This document shows, one piece after another, positions 35,401-50,400 of a stretch of 64,000 nt of DNA. Positions within the stretch are counted from its first letter, which is position 1, and each line of letters begins with the position of its first letter. The translations under genes and the position numbers were made by a program. Source of the DNA: Stichopus chloronotus (taxonomy: Eukaryota; Echinodermata; Holothuroidea; Aspidochirotida; Stichopodidae); contig CM037842.1 of the NCBI GenBank assembly GCA_021234535.1, forward strand, positions 22,445,106 to 22,509,105, read 5' to 3'. The notes under the pieces are model-generated. The model did not search any database. It was given only the letters and a program-made list of their open reading frames with translations, and was not told where the DNA came from.

Positions 35401-38400
35401 GTATCCACAATATATCAGAAATACCGACTGTATCCACAGTATATCAGAAATACCGACTGTATCCACAGTATATCAGAAATGCCGACTGTATCCACAATAT
35501 ATCAGAAATACCGACTGTATCCACAATATATCAGAAATACCGACTGTGTCCACAATATATCAGAAATACCGACTGTATCCACAGTATATCAGAAATACCG
35601 ACTGTATCCACAATATATCAGAAATACCGACTGTATCCACAATATATCAGAAATACCGACTGTATCCACAATATATCAGAAATACCGACTGTGTCCACAA
35701 TATATCAGAAATACCGACTGCATCCACAGTATATCAGAAATACCGACTGTATCCACAGTATATCAGAAATACCGACTGTATCCACAGTATATCAGAAATA
35801 CCGACTGTATCCACAGTGTGGATTACACCCTGTGAAGTTGTCTTCTATGAGACCTTTATCCTTCAAGATATGGTACCAAACTGAAACAATCTCTCAAGGT
35901 CAAGTATGACCACAATTGTGTACGCTGTTACGGCAGCAGCATCGTAGCATCTTTTCGAAACTTCTTTACGAGTGGAACGCTCAAATTTAAAGATAAGACA
36001 CAGCTTGAAATGATGAATGATTTTGCTTAACAACTGCAATCAGGCTATGCATTTCTTACTGGGAATTCCACTGAAGGATGTAACCATGGTAACAAAGTAT
36101 TTCAAAATCTTCTACACAGAAGGCTTATTATACAAAAGTCTGAAGTCTAGTTTGTACCTCCCACACAGAAGACCATAAAATACATGACAGACTTAATACT
36201 TAAAGTCTTGTCACAACACATGAAAACTAATCAAGCAATTTTCAAAGGTATCTCTTTCAGCTGGAAGCAGTGTTCATTCAAAAGATGTTTGTCATTAACA
36301 TATCTCGATCTAATATATCATACAGTATGTATCACAGATTCATTACTTGTAACAAAAGTTACTGATAATAAAAAGATGAAAATATGCCAAAATAAACCTT
36401 GCTACGATGTTGCACAGTGCCACAGTGATTTTAAGTTGGCTAATGACATCTAATATTAAACATCTACTTTTGGGAAGTTTTCAATATAAAAAATTAAGCA
36501 TTGTTTTCTTAATATGAGTGGCATTTACCTCTTCATATTTACTACTCAGTTTTGCAACAAAAAAAAAAGAAAAAAATCCAAAACACACAAATGCATAGTG
36601 GTTTTGATAAACTCATTATGAGGATTTTTTCATAAATCTGACATATATACTGTATATGGCAAGTAAGTAAGTGTAATATGCTTGGTTATTGTAATATTAC
36701 AGTAATTAATCATATCACCCATTAAGATGTACAATGAGATCTGCTGACCTAAGATGATGACTAATAAACTGTAGATACCAAAACATGCATAACTGCATAC
36801 TACAGAAATATCCAAAAGCTTCACTACATACCAAATATCAAATCTGTGCTAACTTCTCTTCTTGACATATCGTATCTATAAGGTTGTCTCGACTTGACCC
36901 CTTCTGGACCTCAAATGACCTTTGACCTCCAAAATACTTCTTCCCTTCTTAAGATATCATGTTTACAAGGTTTATAAATATTTTGTCTATTGATCTCACA
37001 TGACCTTTGGTCTCCCATAAAGAAGACAGACATCATCTACTCATCAAGTACTACCTACTGTTTAACAATAGTTTGAAGTTGTGGCAACATTCCGTTGGTG
37101 AAATATCTTCCCTTGTGTGTCTTCAAAATTTAAGCTCTGGTGACCTCAAATGACCTTTGACTTCCATGAAGAACAACATGGATCATCTACTCCCTATGGA
37201 CCACCAATGCAGCAACCTTTCCTTTCTTGGTATACTGTGTGAAGCCAAGACATCACACACACAGAGCACATGCTGACACTCAATGCTTAACGAGATACTG
37301 ACGGCAGTTCCCTGTAAGGGAGTCACTGGAAATCCCCTTTTTCCCACGATCGCATGAAGCACATGATTGCCGGAAGAGAGGGTGGGCTGCAGGTATCGGG
37401 TGACACGCCTCCTCGCAGCGTCGGATTTTCAGGCCACTACACCAGTTCTGAGCTCTGCTTGAGTGAGGAAGGACGTGTCAGGCTCTCCCTTTCGCGAGTG
37501 CCTGGTACCTGCGAAGGCACCATCCATAAGTGCACACACATATATGACTTTGGCCTAATACAGTGTGCACTCAGCACACCTTTACACACACATCAACACA
37601 CGCCATGACTATCCCATTGATTCCTTGCTTGCCTTCTCAAGGAATCAGAAACAGTTGTATCACCAGTAATATGAACTACCAATATCTATAAAAAACAGTT
37701 GTATCAGCAGTAATATATCTGTAAAAACAGTTGCATCATACATGCATGCCTTGTCGGAGTGCAGAGAGAAGACATAAATCTCAATATGTACAGTAGAGTA
37801 CAGCGCCAAGTGCAACTCCCGAACAGAGGGAAGCAGAGACTCGTTGAAACAAGTATAAATAGGCTGAATCATGCAGACAAAACCAGAAAGCCAAAAGGCT
37901 TTGTGATTCCTTGCTATATGGTTATATTATAACAAACATAAAATATTCACATGACAAGTATAAGATCAACTGCAGTTATTTTTCTTGATACACCACAAGC
38001 CTTTACCCCAAAATGACCTTTATTTTGGTGACCTGAAATGACCGTGACATTTGACATCCACCAAAAGCAATAGGGATCACCTACCCAGTATGGCCAACCA
38101 ACACATCAAGTATGACATCAGTCAACATTGCCCTTCTGGAGTTAATGTGTTAGCAAGGTTTGACCTCAGGTGACCTCAAACAACCTTTGACCTCCACCAC
38201 AAACAAAAGAAGTCTTTTACTTAGTATATACAATCTACACATTAAGTAAGACATCAGTCAAGGTTAGACTCCTAGAGATATTGTGTTTACATATTTTTAC
38301 AGTTCGACCTCTGGTGACCTCAAATGACCCTTGACCTCAACCAAAACAATAGAGATCTTTTGCTCATTATTACCAACCCACACACCAAGTATTATTACCA

Positions 38401-41400
38401 ACCCACACACCAAGTATTACATCAGTCATGGTTACTCTTCTGGAGATATCGTGTTTTCAAGTTTTTACAGTGTGACCTCTGGTGACCTCAAATGACCTTT
38501 GCCCCTCACCAAAGATGATAGGGATCATCTACTCAACATGACCAATCCACAAACCAAGTATGACATCAGTCACAGTTACCCTCTTGGAGATAATGTGTTT
38601 GCAAGGTTTTCACAGTTTGACCTTTGGTGACGTCACATGACCTTTGACTTCCACCAAAATCAAAAGGGGTATTCTACTGACAATATTCAATCCACACACT
38701 AAGTATGACATCAGTCACAGTTACCCTTCTGGAGATACTGTGTTTAAAAGGTTTTCACAATTTGACCTCTGATGACCTCAAATGATCTTTGACCTCGACC
38801 AAAAACAAAAGGAATCATCTACGTTATATGAACAACCCACACACTAAGAATGACATCAGTCACAGTTACTCTTCTGGAGATATTGTGTTTACAAGGTTTT
38901 TACAGTTTGACCTCTGGTGACCTCAAATGACCTTTGATCTCCACAAAAAGCAATACAGATCATCTGCACAAAATGAACAACCCACGCACTAAGTATGACA
39001 TCAGTCACAGTTACTGTTCTGGAGATATTGTGTTTACAAGGTTTTTACAGTTTGACCCCCGGTGACCTCAAATGACCTTTGACCTTCATCACAAACGATA
39101 GGTATCATCAATTCAATATGAACAATCCATACACTTAGTTTGACATAAGTCACACTTACCCTTCTGGAGATATTGTGTTTACAAGATTTTCACACATTTT
39201 CACCTCTGGTGACCTCAAATGACCTTTGACCTCGACCAAAAACAATAGGGATCATCTACTCAATATGACCAACCCACACACGAAGTATGACATCAGTCAC
39301 AGTTACCTTTCTTGAGATAGAGTGTTTACAAGGTTTTCAAATTTTGCCCTCTGGTGACCTCAAATGACCTTTCACCTCCACCAAAAACACTAGGGTTCAT
39401 CTATTCAATATGGGCAACCTACATGCCAAAAAATGAAATTACTCAGAGTTACCCTTCTTGAGATAGAGCGTTTACGAGCAGCGTCACACACACACACTCA
39501 CACATACGCACACACATACATACCCACACACGACATCAGGACTGCATAGATTCCCCTGCCTACGGCAAGGAATCAAAAACCCGCCTAGACGCTGCATATA
39601 CATACAGTACGTATAATCTTCAATGTTCCTCTACTCAGATAAGTCACATCGTGTTTGCACAATAGACAGTAAATCAATCCAAGTAGGTTCAATTCCTCTT
39701 TTCCAGTCATTTTGAAAGTAGGTAAAATAATTCCAGAGTGCTGCTACATTGGATTAATTGATGTTAAACCCCACTAAAGTTGTGTTTTGATACAAACAAC
39801 CATTCAGAGAATCCCACTGTTGGGAACATCCATGAGTGTGAAGGTATGCGAGACCAAAAGTTTTTAATGTATAATAGTATTACGGTTGCTGCAGGATTTT
39901 TCCACAGTGGGAAAATTTGAACTTCACACACAAGACACAATTAAGAAACAGCCGCGATACTACAGGGTTCCTCTGGCATCGCAAGAACCAGAAAGCCAAA
40001 AGGCTTTGTGATTCCTTGTTACGTGGTTATATTACAACAAACATGAATTATTCACATGAAAAGTATAAGATCAACTGCAGTTATTTTTCTTGATACACCA
40101 CAAGCCTTTAACCCAAAATGACCTTTATTTTGGTGACCTAAAATGACCGCAACATTTGACGTCCACCAAAAGCAATAGGACTCACCTACCCAGGCCATAC
40201 AACCCACACATCAAGTACAGTATGAGTATGACATCAGTCAACATTATCTCTGAGCTCCAAGAAACACACAGTAATCAATGCTGCTTCTAGTCTTGCCTGT
40301 TGTTAGTTGAATCAAATAACTCAACCTTACCTCATCCGAACTCAGCTTGTCTGCCATATTTACCTCAAAATTCTTCATAAACGACCAGAATGTTCTTGGG
40401 TCTCATCGTATGGTGGAATTTCTGCCTTAGGTAATTCCAACGCTAATTTGAAACTCAATTTCCTCCTTTAACTTTTTCAATGCTTCCTCCCTCTCCTCAG
40501 TATAATGCTTTTGGCATTCCAACATCCAGCTTTCTGCTTGCTCAAATGCTTCATCAGACAACAGCCCAGCCAGATCAGCACCAACCTCTTCCATTGCCTC
40601 GAATTGGCGCTCTGCCTTTTGCAAATTTTCCTTTATCGACTCTACGATAATTTCTTCCTTGTTACAAGTAGCTTTTAACACACTCAAAGTCCTCGTAAGT
40701 TGACCCTAAGTTATGATTTCTCCTCAATATTTTTGCTTCCTCCATCCTTTCCGACATTGTGAAATATGATTGAAAGCACTCCAATTTGATTGTTAAGAAA
40801 CCTTGCTCTGCTACCAGCTGTTCCTCTGGATATTGATATTATCCAAATAAATGACAGAACAGATGTTTTTTTTATTTTCTTCATTTTTTTTTATAAACTT
40901 ATTAACATTCCAATGCATGAATTAATGCCACCTTGTCTATCTGACCCCATGACCCCCTATACCAAGACTGTCTCTCTGGACAACTTATCGGAGGCCCCTC
41001 ACACTAGAAGTTACTCACTAAGTTACAAATGCAGTACTGTAGCCTTAAATCTGGAGCAAAAAGCCTCTGGTGACTTCAAATGACCTTTGATCTCCACTAC
41101 AAACAAAAGAGATCATCTACTTAATATGAGAAAATGTAGCCCATATGCTTTTCAACTAATTTGTATGGTAGTTTACAATAACCACAATAATGGTGTTTAG
41201 GCTATTATTATTGTTTTATAGTGAAAAATTATCCCTTCGTCTCTATTGATAAGCATTAAATTTCACAGGGTCGTGAACCTGTTAATAACAGACAACCTTA
41301 TCAAGTTTAAAACAAATCTGACCCACAGATAAGGAACTATGGCAGTGTTAACATTTTTTTTGTTTTACCCCATAACCTCATTAATATGCAAGATTTGGAC

Positions 41401-44400
41401 ACCAAAAACATTAGGGATCATCTACTCAATATGGGCAACCTACATGCCAAAAATGAAATTACTCAGAGTTACCCTTCTTGAGATAGAGTGTTTACGAGCA
41501 AGCATCACACACACACACACGCACACGCACACCCATACACACACACGACATCAGGACTGCATACATTCCCCTGCCTACGGCAAGGAATCAAAAAGGTCTT
41601 TTGTCGAAAATCGCATTTAACAATTCTCAGTGATGACATATTTCAATAGAATACAGATACATGCTTTTAAATGGGGAATTATAAATATTCATGTTTTCTT
41701 GCAAAAAAAAAAACCTTTTGCGAATTCTCACTTTCAATTAAAAATATACAGCAGTATCTCTGCAACCCCCAACAAACAAACAGACAAAGAAAGAAAATAT
41801 TCTGTACAACCTCCTGAAAGTTTGCAAGCATATCCTAACAAGATTACATGTACTGCAAACAGACTAACCAACTCCGCGAATGAGCACAAATGTCATCTCC
41901 AGTGAAAAAGAACAGCCAACTATTTGTAGATTACAGTTCATATTTTATTGTATATCAATCCTACAGGCTGGGGATATTTTACATTTGAGCAAATCTGTAG
42001 AAAGATCGCTTTGCAACAGCATTGGTTTCGTGCCTTCATTTCTACACATACAGACGCAAAGTCAGCGCCAACGATCATGGTGAGTATATACTCGGTTGAT
42101 TCAAACACTGTGTGGCCATGGCAGCTGGTCTGCTAGGTGGGATAAACTTGCCTATCATACGTCTTACAACATATTAAGTTTCAATTTTGATATATTGATT
42201 GCTAAGTTACTTCAGCAGGAAACGTAAAACAGTTGTACAGCATGTACATTTCTTTACCTCGTTTCTTTTTTATAAACACATATCTTATTTTCAAATCTTC
42301 CAGCAAAGTTGGTAAATCCCATGAATTTCCATAGCAAAGATCAGCTTCTGTTTTTCACATGAACGTGGAAATAGGTGGCCCTACATTGAAAACAAGAGCC
42401 CAATGGGCCCTGTGGTTTCTTGCAAAGAAATTAGGGCAAGAGAAAAGTTGGGTCCTCAAAACTGGGGACCCAAAAATTGGGGCTATCAAGAACCACATGT
42501 TTAGATAATGAATTAAAAAATTTAAGGATAATGCAAATTCAATTGGTACACACACTGACTATACTGGCTACCACACTGTAGTTGCGTACCAACTACTAAA
42601 CTAACAACTCACTATACCATGTTTAGACACAGTGACTGAAACTGTTCTCCAGCCCATTTTAATCTATAAAGATAATGCAAATTCAACCATTACATACATT
42701 GGCTGATGGTCTTCTAAGCTACCATAGCACTAAAACAGCAACAATTTTTAATGACCAAGAAATAAAACTGCAAAATTCTTCCCCCTCGATCAATAAATTT
42801 CACAGGGATGTGACTCTGTCAATAACAGACAACCATATCACCTTTAAAACAAATCTGACCCACAATTATGGAACTATGGCAGTTTTAAGATTGTTATGTT
42901 TGACCCCATAACCCCATTAAGATGCAAGATATGGACACCATCAACAATAGGGCACTAATACCCACTATGACAGATCAGTACACCAACCTAAGAGAACCTA
43001 TAAAGAAAATGCTATTTCAAACATGACATACATTCACTGATGGTCCTCCTAGGCTACCATAGCCTTAAAACAAGGCAAAAAATTTTCCACTGACCAAAAT
43101 CCCATTGAGTTAACTGTGTCACTAAAACCACAAACTGCCAATGGAAATTTTACACACTGTAGCCCATAAGCTTTTCAACTAATTTGTATGGTAGCTTATA
43201 ATAACCACAATATTGGTTTTAAAGCTATTATTATTGTTTCAGAGTGAAAAATTTACCGTTCTCCTCAATTAATAAGCATTTAATTCCACAAGGTCATGAC
43301 CCTGTCAATAACACACAGCTTTATCAAGTTTAAAACAAATCTGACCCACGGTTATGGAAATATGGCAGTTTTAGGATTTTGATGTTTCACCCAATAACCT
43401 CATTAATATGCAAGATTTGGACACCAAAAACAATAGGGAACTTCTACGCAGTATGACCAACCTGTACATCAAGTATAAGTTTTATCCAACGTGCCCATAT
43501 TGAGTCAGAGCGTACCTAAGCCTTGCGTCACAGACACACACACACACACACGCCAAGTTGAATGCATAGGTTCCTTTTGCTAACGCAAGGAACCAATAAG
43601 TCTAAAATGTTATGCAAACTTGAAAGGCTTGTCACTTTGAAAATCGCACTGCTTTGCCAAGCCAAATTTACCATTTTGATTGATTTTTGTAGACTGAGGT
43701 CGATATACAACGCAAGCTCAAATGGAAGTAACACTGTAGTAGTCTATTGGAATTAGATCATTTGAATTGTAACTTCGATTTTCTTTTGCAAGACACTTTT
43801 AGAGTTTAAACTTTAGGAATGTGACATACAATCATACTTTTACATGGCATCTGTTGCCAGTTTTCAGGGAATATCTAGAAAATTTTGTCCACAATTTCAA
43901 CTCCCTAAACAAGAAGTACAATGCTGTGCCTCTTACAATGAAGCTTACCCACAATTTTGGAAAAAAATACTAATTATACCGGAATGTGCAGCATTTTCTG
44001 TCACGTCTGTCTCCAGCATTGTGTTGCTACTTTTAGTGAAACAGTGTCCGAAGCTTTGTTGAGTATATTCACATGCAGTGTATGGTCTGCTGAGACACTA
44101 CCAAACATTTTAGGTCGTCATTCTTATGAGCTCAAATGCATGTAAAGCCGTAGCTACTAAATTATCTGGCTCTCTGTGAAAGAAATATTTGGAGAGCCAC
44201 ATGCTTTCACTGTTGGGTGCTTGTTATTAGATCGTCAGCACAGATGACGCCAAACATTGACATGACATAAAAATGAAAGGCGAAGTTGTCAAACTGTTGT
44301 TTCTCTGCGAGAACATTTAGTGCACAGTGAAATATTTGTAAACTGAAATGGTTGGGGAAATGACTCAGTTACAGTGGAAAGTATGATAATGGGTAGTAAA

Positions 44401-47400
44401 TATCTTTCTCTTTACTTCTACCTGCATCAATCAATTTTTCCTTCTTAAGAAACGATTAAAGGTAAGATTATTGCCATTGACCACAGTCCAGCACAGTAAC
44501 AATGAACTTCATCTTTCCTCGGCACATGAACAGAAACCGAACACAACAAGGATAGTCTGGGACTATTTTCACTGTTTGATAAGCCGTTCTATTCACTGCA
44601 GGAGCTCAATTGTGCTAGAGGTGCTCAATAAAGGCTCAGACAGATGAAGGAGTGATGGTCAGTTACACTTCATTAAACTTTCGGAGTTTTCACCAAATGC
44701 TGCATGATGTGTTATTCAGAATATCGGTGGCTTGACAGCAAGTTGGCTTTAATACCACTGCATACACAGAAGTAAATGTTGAAAAAAAAAAAAGCCGTTA
44801 ATTGCAGAACAATTAGGTTATCAAACTCATGTGGTAATCTTTCTCTAGAAAGTCTATGGACAAATGAATGTGTCATATTGCACCGTAAATAACAAACAAT
44901 ATTGTTCCTTACTATATTTGTGGATTTTTTTATTTTTATGTAGAACTTCAAAAGGCCCTCATCGCTAGGAATGAAGAAAAGTACCTTCCTTTTAATGGAC
45001 ACTTGTCTTTGAGTAGAACTGTGTAATGTACTTGGAGCTAAATTACTTATTTTTCCAAGGGAACGCACGTTTGATATCAAATTAGCGAAACTATCTCTTC
45101 AATACTTTACAATTGTTTCAATAATGTCTCAATCATTTTGGGGGTTGTATAAACATCTTGTAACATACCTTGACAAGTTTTATGCAACTTTTTCTAACTA
45201 GTTTTGCTCACTGGTATTGCAAACATACAGAAGTGCCTGAAACAAAAGGTGTAGGCTTAGTGTAGGCTTAGCATAGTCTGCAGTACTAGAAGTACCACAA
45301 AGTGAACAAGGTTTTTTTTTTTTTTCCTGTTCCGCTTATCGCTAAGAAAAAAAGGAACACAAAATGACTGACAAATTCCTATGGTCAAGGATTATACGTG
45401 CTTCAACTTTCGTATGCTCAAATAATTCCTATTGAGAGTAAGCCATGTGTGACGGTGGTCTCTCCGTGCCTGTGTTGACAGTGAGCAGTGTAGTAGCATA
45501 GACACTGAGTAGTGTAGCAAAGACAAGAACGGAGAGGAAAGTGTAAACACGCAGAGGAAAGTTGAAACAAGTAGAGACGTAGACACGAAGGGAGTTGTAC
45601 ATAAGCTGTACTGTATCAAGGACATCATAAAATTGCACGTAGTAGTTCACTAATGGTAATACAAAGTGATATTTTCAAGTGTAATTATCTCATAAAAGAT
45701 ACTTCATGTAAAATCAACCAGTTCAAACATTTCCTTCTATAACGTGCTTTCATTTCTTCTAACTGCAAAACCAGAAACAATTGCAAGGAAGTGCAGTCTT
45801 AAATGTCAGCAGCACCTGGCTGCCTTGAAGTTAATAAACCTTCCAATCTTGAGTACTTTCCAAAATGATAAAAAGCAAAGAAAACATTGTACATTGATTT
45901 GACAGGGCAATCTGTTCATTTTTATCAAGCAGGTTATTGAACAACACAGCATGACAACCCTAAAACTTTGTCGCTTTGTGACGAACGCTTGCCTGGCAAA
46001 GAGAATCATACTCACAATATCTGGTCACTATTAAACAAAGTGTGTATCTAGACATTGATTGTCCTCAACAACTTCTCCAGTTAACATCCCCACTGCAACT
46101 GATGTACTTGATTGCATTGAATGGCAATCAAAAGACTCAATTCTATTCTCAGCAAGAGCTTCAAAATCCTTTTTAACTGTTCATTATTTTTCTTGAATTA
46201 TCACTTCCAACAGAGTGAAACTTTTGCTCATTGAATTCTTCAAAATTTGGTAACATGAAAGTTTGCAAATCTAGTCACCACAGAAAGGTTGGGCTAATGT
46301 CAACCTTGAACTGATAAAGGTTGAGTAAACAAAACAGGCAGTTAGAATTTTTACTCTTGTAGCTGAACTGAGGATTGCTTCTCAACTACATAGTTTGAAT
46401 TCTTTGTATTCTTAAACATTTCTCCCCCTTCTCCACCCACCCACCCCCAATTTGGTTATTTAGTATTTCAGTCATCTGCGATCACACTACATTCATAAGG
46501 TCTACTTTAAGGCTTATTGAACATGTATCCATCAAACCAAAGGCAACAACTGATTTTCTTCCCTATGGTAACCGACAGCTGGTCATTTGAAGACTGATGT
46601 TCATCAGATTGGAAACTAGAGTGAAGTTGTACTTCTCACTGAGACATCAGAGAGACACAGCTGCTGGATAAGCTGAAATTCACAGATGGAATAAATGTTC
46701 TACCAAACGTAAAATGAAAGAGGCAGTGCTCAATATAAAGCAATCAAAATGCAAGTAAAATACCAACCTGCGGTGAGTAGTATGACTCTTGTTTGTCTGG
46801 CACCTCACTCCAAAACAAGACGCTTCCTGTCCTGCCACTAAACACCACTAGTTTAGCAATAGCCCTAACCTCCTCATCTGAAAGATAACCAACCAGAACA
46901 ACAGCCAATCAAGAAAAATTAGATCTTTACCCACTGCTCTACAGTCCTTTGCAAAAACTGGTATTTCATTGGTTAAACTGAAGTATATGTGACTAATTTC
47001 ATTCCCAGCAACTATGACATCTCAATATTTATCATTACCATTGTCACTTAATGTTACACTGTGACATCCTTTATTCCTTACAGAGTAGCCTTTTCTCTTT
47101 TTTCAACTATGAGTTTGCATGAATCTAGAATCTAGGAAAACATTGACATTTAACTTACAGTACCTAATCACCTTCTAAGACTAAAACACACTCTCCTTGG
47201 ATGGTATATACAACCAGAGTGGAAGAATACATTGTGATTTTGATGATGTAACAGGTGGTCTGATTTAATGTTATGAGCAGCACCACCTACAAATCACAGT
47301 AATCAATATACAAAGCAAAGGCACAGTGGTAGTACACAGTAAGACAATGACATTATACATAACAATTATGAGGTATGTCTATGCATCCTTCTTGAAGTAT

Positions 47401-50400
47401 TCACAGTTTTTCCATAATGGATGTCGTTCCCTTCTGGGGGTGTTGTATTTACAGAGTTGCTTTTTACCTTGACCCCAGTTGACCTCAAATGAAATATACT
47501 AGTATCGAAAACAATGTTTCATATACTTAACACAGTATACCTACATACTATGTATTTACTCAATCCAAGTAGTAGGAGTACGTTGAGTCGATCGGTACAT
47601 TGAGTCGATCAAAGCATTTTAAACTCCGGTGAGGTCATATGGACGCAAATGAATTCTTAAGTAAGCACTGCCTACATCCTATTTCCTTCAAACAACATCA
47701 AAAACAAGTATTTGCCGTGTTATTTTTTATTTCCATGAAAAATTTTACTCACAGTCAAATTTTTAAGTTTCATTACAGTGTTGCTGACTATCATGTTTCA
47801 AATTGTATCAAAATATCAACCAGAATGTCTTTGGTAAAACTCTCATTCAACATCTGGATAGAAGAGAAAATATTTTTATCGTCTTTTGACATTATTATGA
47901 ATTTACTTGATAATAAGCAGTATTTTGATAGACATTCTGACGTGATCGACTCAAGGTTTCATCATAAGCCTAGTGTTATGTATGGCCATGTTAAATTCAA
48001 GACCTATTTCCAAGTAATTCCTCATTTTTAACACAAGCAAAAGGTACAGTAGTAGAATGATAAGAGGAAATTTATTAATACTTCTGTCCAGTTAAATTTG
48101 CAACAATGTTTTCCTATTTTTAGAATAAAAATGTTTGCTAGGTGATCGACTCATAGTACCCCTATGCTATCATTCATATTTTCGATATTGACAGCTTCAG
48201 ACCTCCAATGACCTTTAATCTCCATCACCACAACAGGGCTTAAAATAAGCTGGAAAAACGGCACAGCCAAAATGAAGAAAATGGCAATAGGTCTTTGTTA
48301 TTTTATAGAACATTTAATGAGGAACACCACGGCCATACATAAGTAGTGTCACTTATTTCGAGCCCTGCCACTAGCAGGCTTCTAATATTCTTTGTAATAC
48401 ACACATGCATACCGATATCAGTATAGCTTCCTTTCTTGAGACACTGCTTTAACCAGGCTTTTGTGATGTGACCTGTGGTGACCACAAATGACCTTTGACC
48501 TCCACCAAAATCGATAGACTTCTTGCACTTTTTGTGGTTTCCATTAGACTTTTCCATTAGATGTTTCCATTCTCTAGATGTTTTATTTACCAGTGTTTTT
48601 TATTCATTTGAGCCCCTGTTAATCACTAATGACCTATTTGTAATTACCAAAATTATTAGAGTTCTTGTATACATTGCAGTATTACCTGCAGGTACCAACT
48701 ACGAGATTAGTCAGTTCCATTCTTGAGATATTTTGCTTGCAAGGTGTTTTGTAATTTGATTCCTGAATTCCTTAACTGACCTGTCACCATTTTCAAAGGC
48801 CATTGGGTTCCTTCATCTGTTGTTTCACCCACACACCAAATATCAGTTTAGGCTAACTTTCCGTTCTTGAGATATCCGGTTCATAGTAGACATCAGAAAT
48901 ATATACACACACACACATTGATGAACATACCAACATCACTCAAGGGGTCACAACTATCATTGAAACCAAAAACGTTATGCATGGCTATAACCAGATCAAC
49001 CATATTTTACACAAATACAAAAGCATTCATTCTACACTGTCATTTTAAGAAAGCAAACACAAAGAAAATTTTTTCACTTTTGTTAGACCAAGTGCAGTTA
49101 CACTGGTCATTGTTCCATTTTATTTGAACCTACTGTACCTAAGTTGGCCTATCAAACTCAATCAAACCAATACATCAACTGTTCTTCCTACATCTCAGGC
49201 TGGGTTACCTTTACAAACATTTATGCAACAATATGCCAATATACGCTACAAGTTCAACAGTTACTGCATCTGCAGTGAATACTGGGTCACTTTATTAACA
49301 AATATGTCTACCGTATACTGCCATAGTAACTTACAAAGGTATACCATTCCCAATATTGTCCAAACATTCAACTGTTTACTGTTACCAAACTATGCCTTAG
49401 ATTGGGACGATTCATAGCCTAACGCAGCAGCCAATCTTCGCATGATATCATACATGTTTATCCTTTCTCAAGAGGTACTTATCCTAACCATTAAGGTATA
49501 CCTGGCCATCTTGTCATGTTCTATCATGTAGGAAAAGGTCTTCTTGAAACACGATTTTACCACATTATGGTAATTCTGTGAGTACTAGGTGCTTGCAGGA
49601 GTCTTCACTGCCATAATAATGCATTGTCTCACAAATCTAAAACAAGGCGTATTTTTTCCACTGTTAACGTAGCTATGATATGAATTGGGCCAATTGATGC
49701 AAATAATTTTGATGTACTATATCATCATACTAACTAATGCAGGTCCATGTAAATTACTGTGACTATACCTTTAGCTCTAACTGGGTCACCACCATGAATA
49801 TTAATGATGTCCGGTACATTGTCACCATCAACATCTTCGATGTACTGTGGTGTATAGAGATTGCTGACATACTCCCTGACTAATTCATTGTCTTCAAACG
49901 TCCACATCTGTTTCCCTGTTGCTCCATTGACCAACTCAAATTGCTGTTTTACGAAAAAAGTAAATAAATATGCATGGTGAACATTAAATTACACATACAG
50001 TGAGCATGGATAAACAGCACATTAGAAACACTCAGGAGCCAAACAAACACCATATTGTGGTTGTAAAAGGTAAACTGAAGATGACATCTACCATTTCCTT
50101 GTCGATATATAACTATCTATTTGTACAGAAATCATTCCTCCAGTGCACTTTATGTTAAGTGATTGCTGTTGTCATGATTACCGCATCTTCGAAGCAAGAA
50201 CACATAAAAATGGCTGGGAGGAAGGTTCCATCAATCCATCCAAAGTTTGGGCTCACATGGAATTTATCAATTCTGGTGAGTTAATTTCCTCCGCGCACCC
50301 ACTTCTACAGTAAAGTGTCTCTACATGATAAAGTAGTGTAAGTATCCCTTCTATATTATCTCTTCCAGGATAGGCATGGCTAGTTTTAGTCAGAGAAGTA

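Noticed and set aside
35272..35815. CRISPR-like array of regular repeats
   Set aside because: Units are directly adjacent without unique spacers and the window is eukaryotic.
35268..35909. 213-codon plus-strand ORF, the second-longest in the window
   Set aside because: It is the 29-bp minisatellite read through; overlapping frames give similar ORFs and there is no gene context.
37881..39579. Centromeric-type satellite
   Set aside because: The array is short, bounded by element termini on both sides and dispersed in several intronic copies, so it belongs to a mobile element.
44712..45080. 122-codon minus-strand ORF
   Set aside because: No recognisable domain, low-complexity Phe run, no splice sites that join it to the neighbouring exons in phase.
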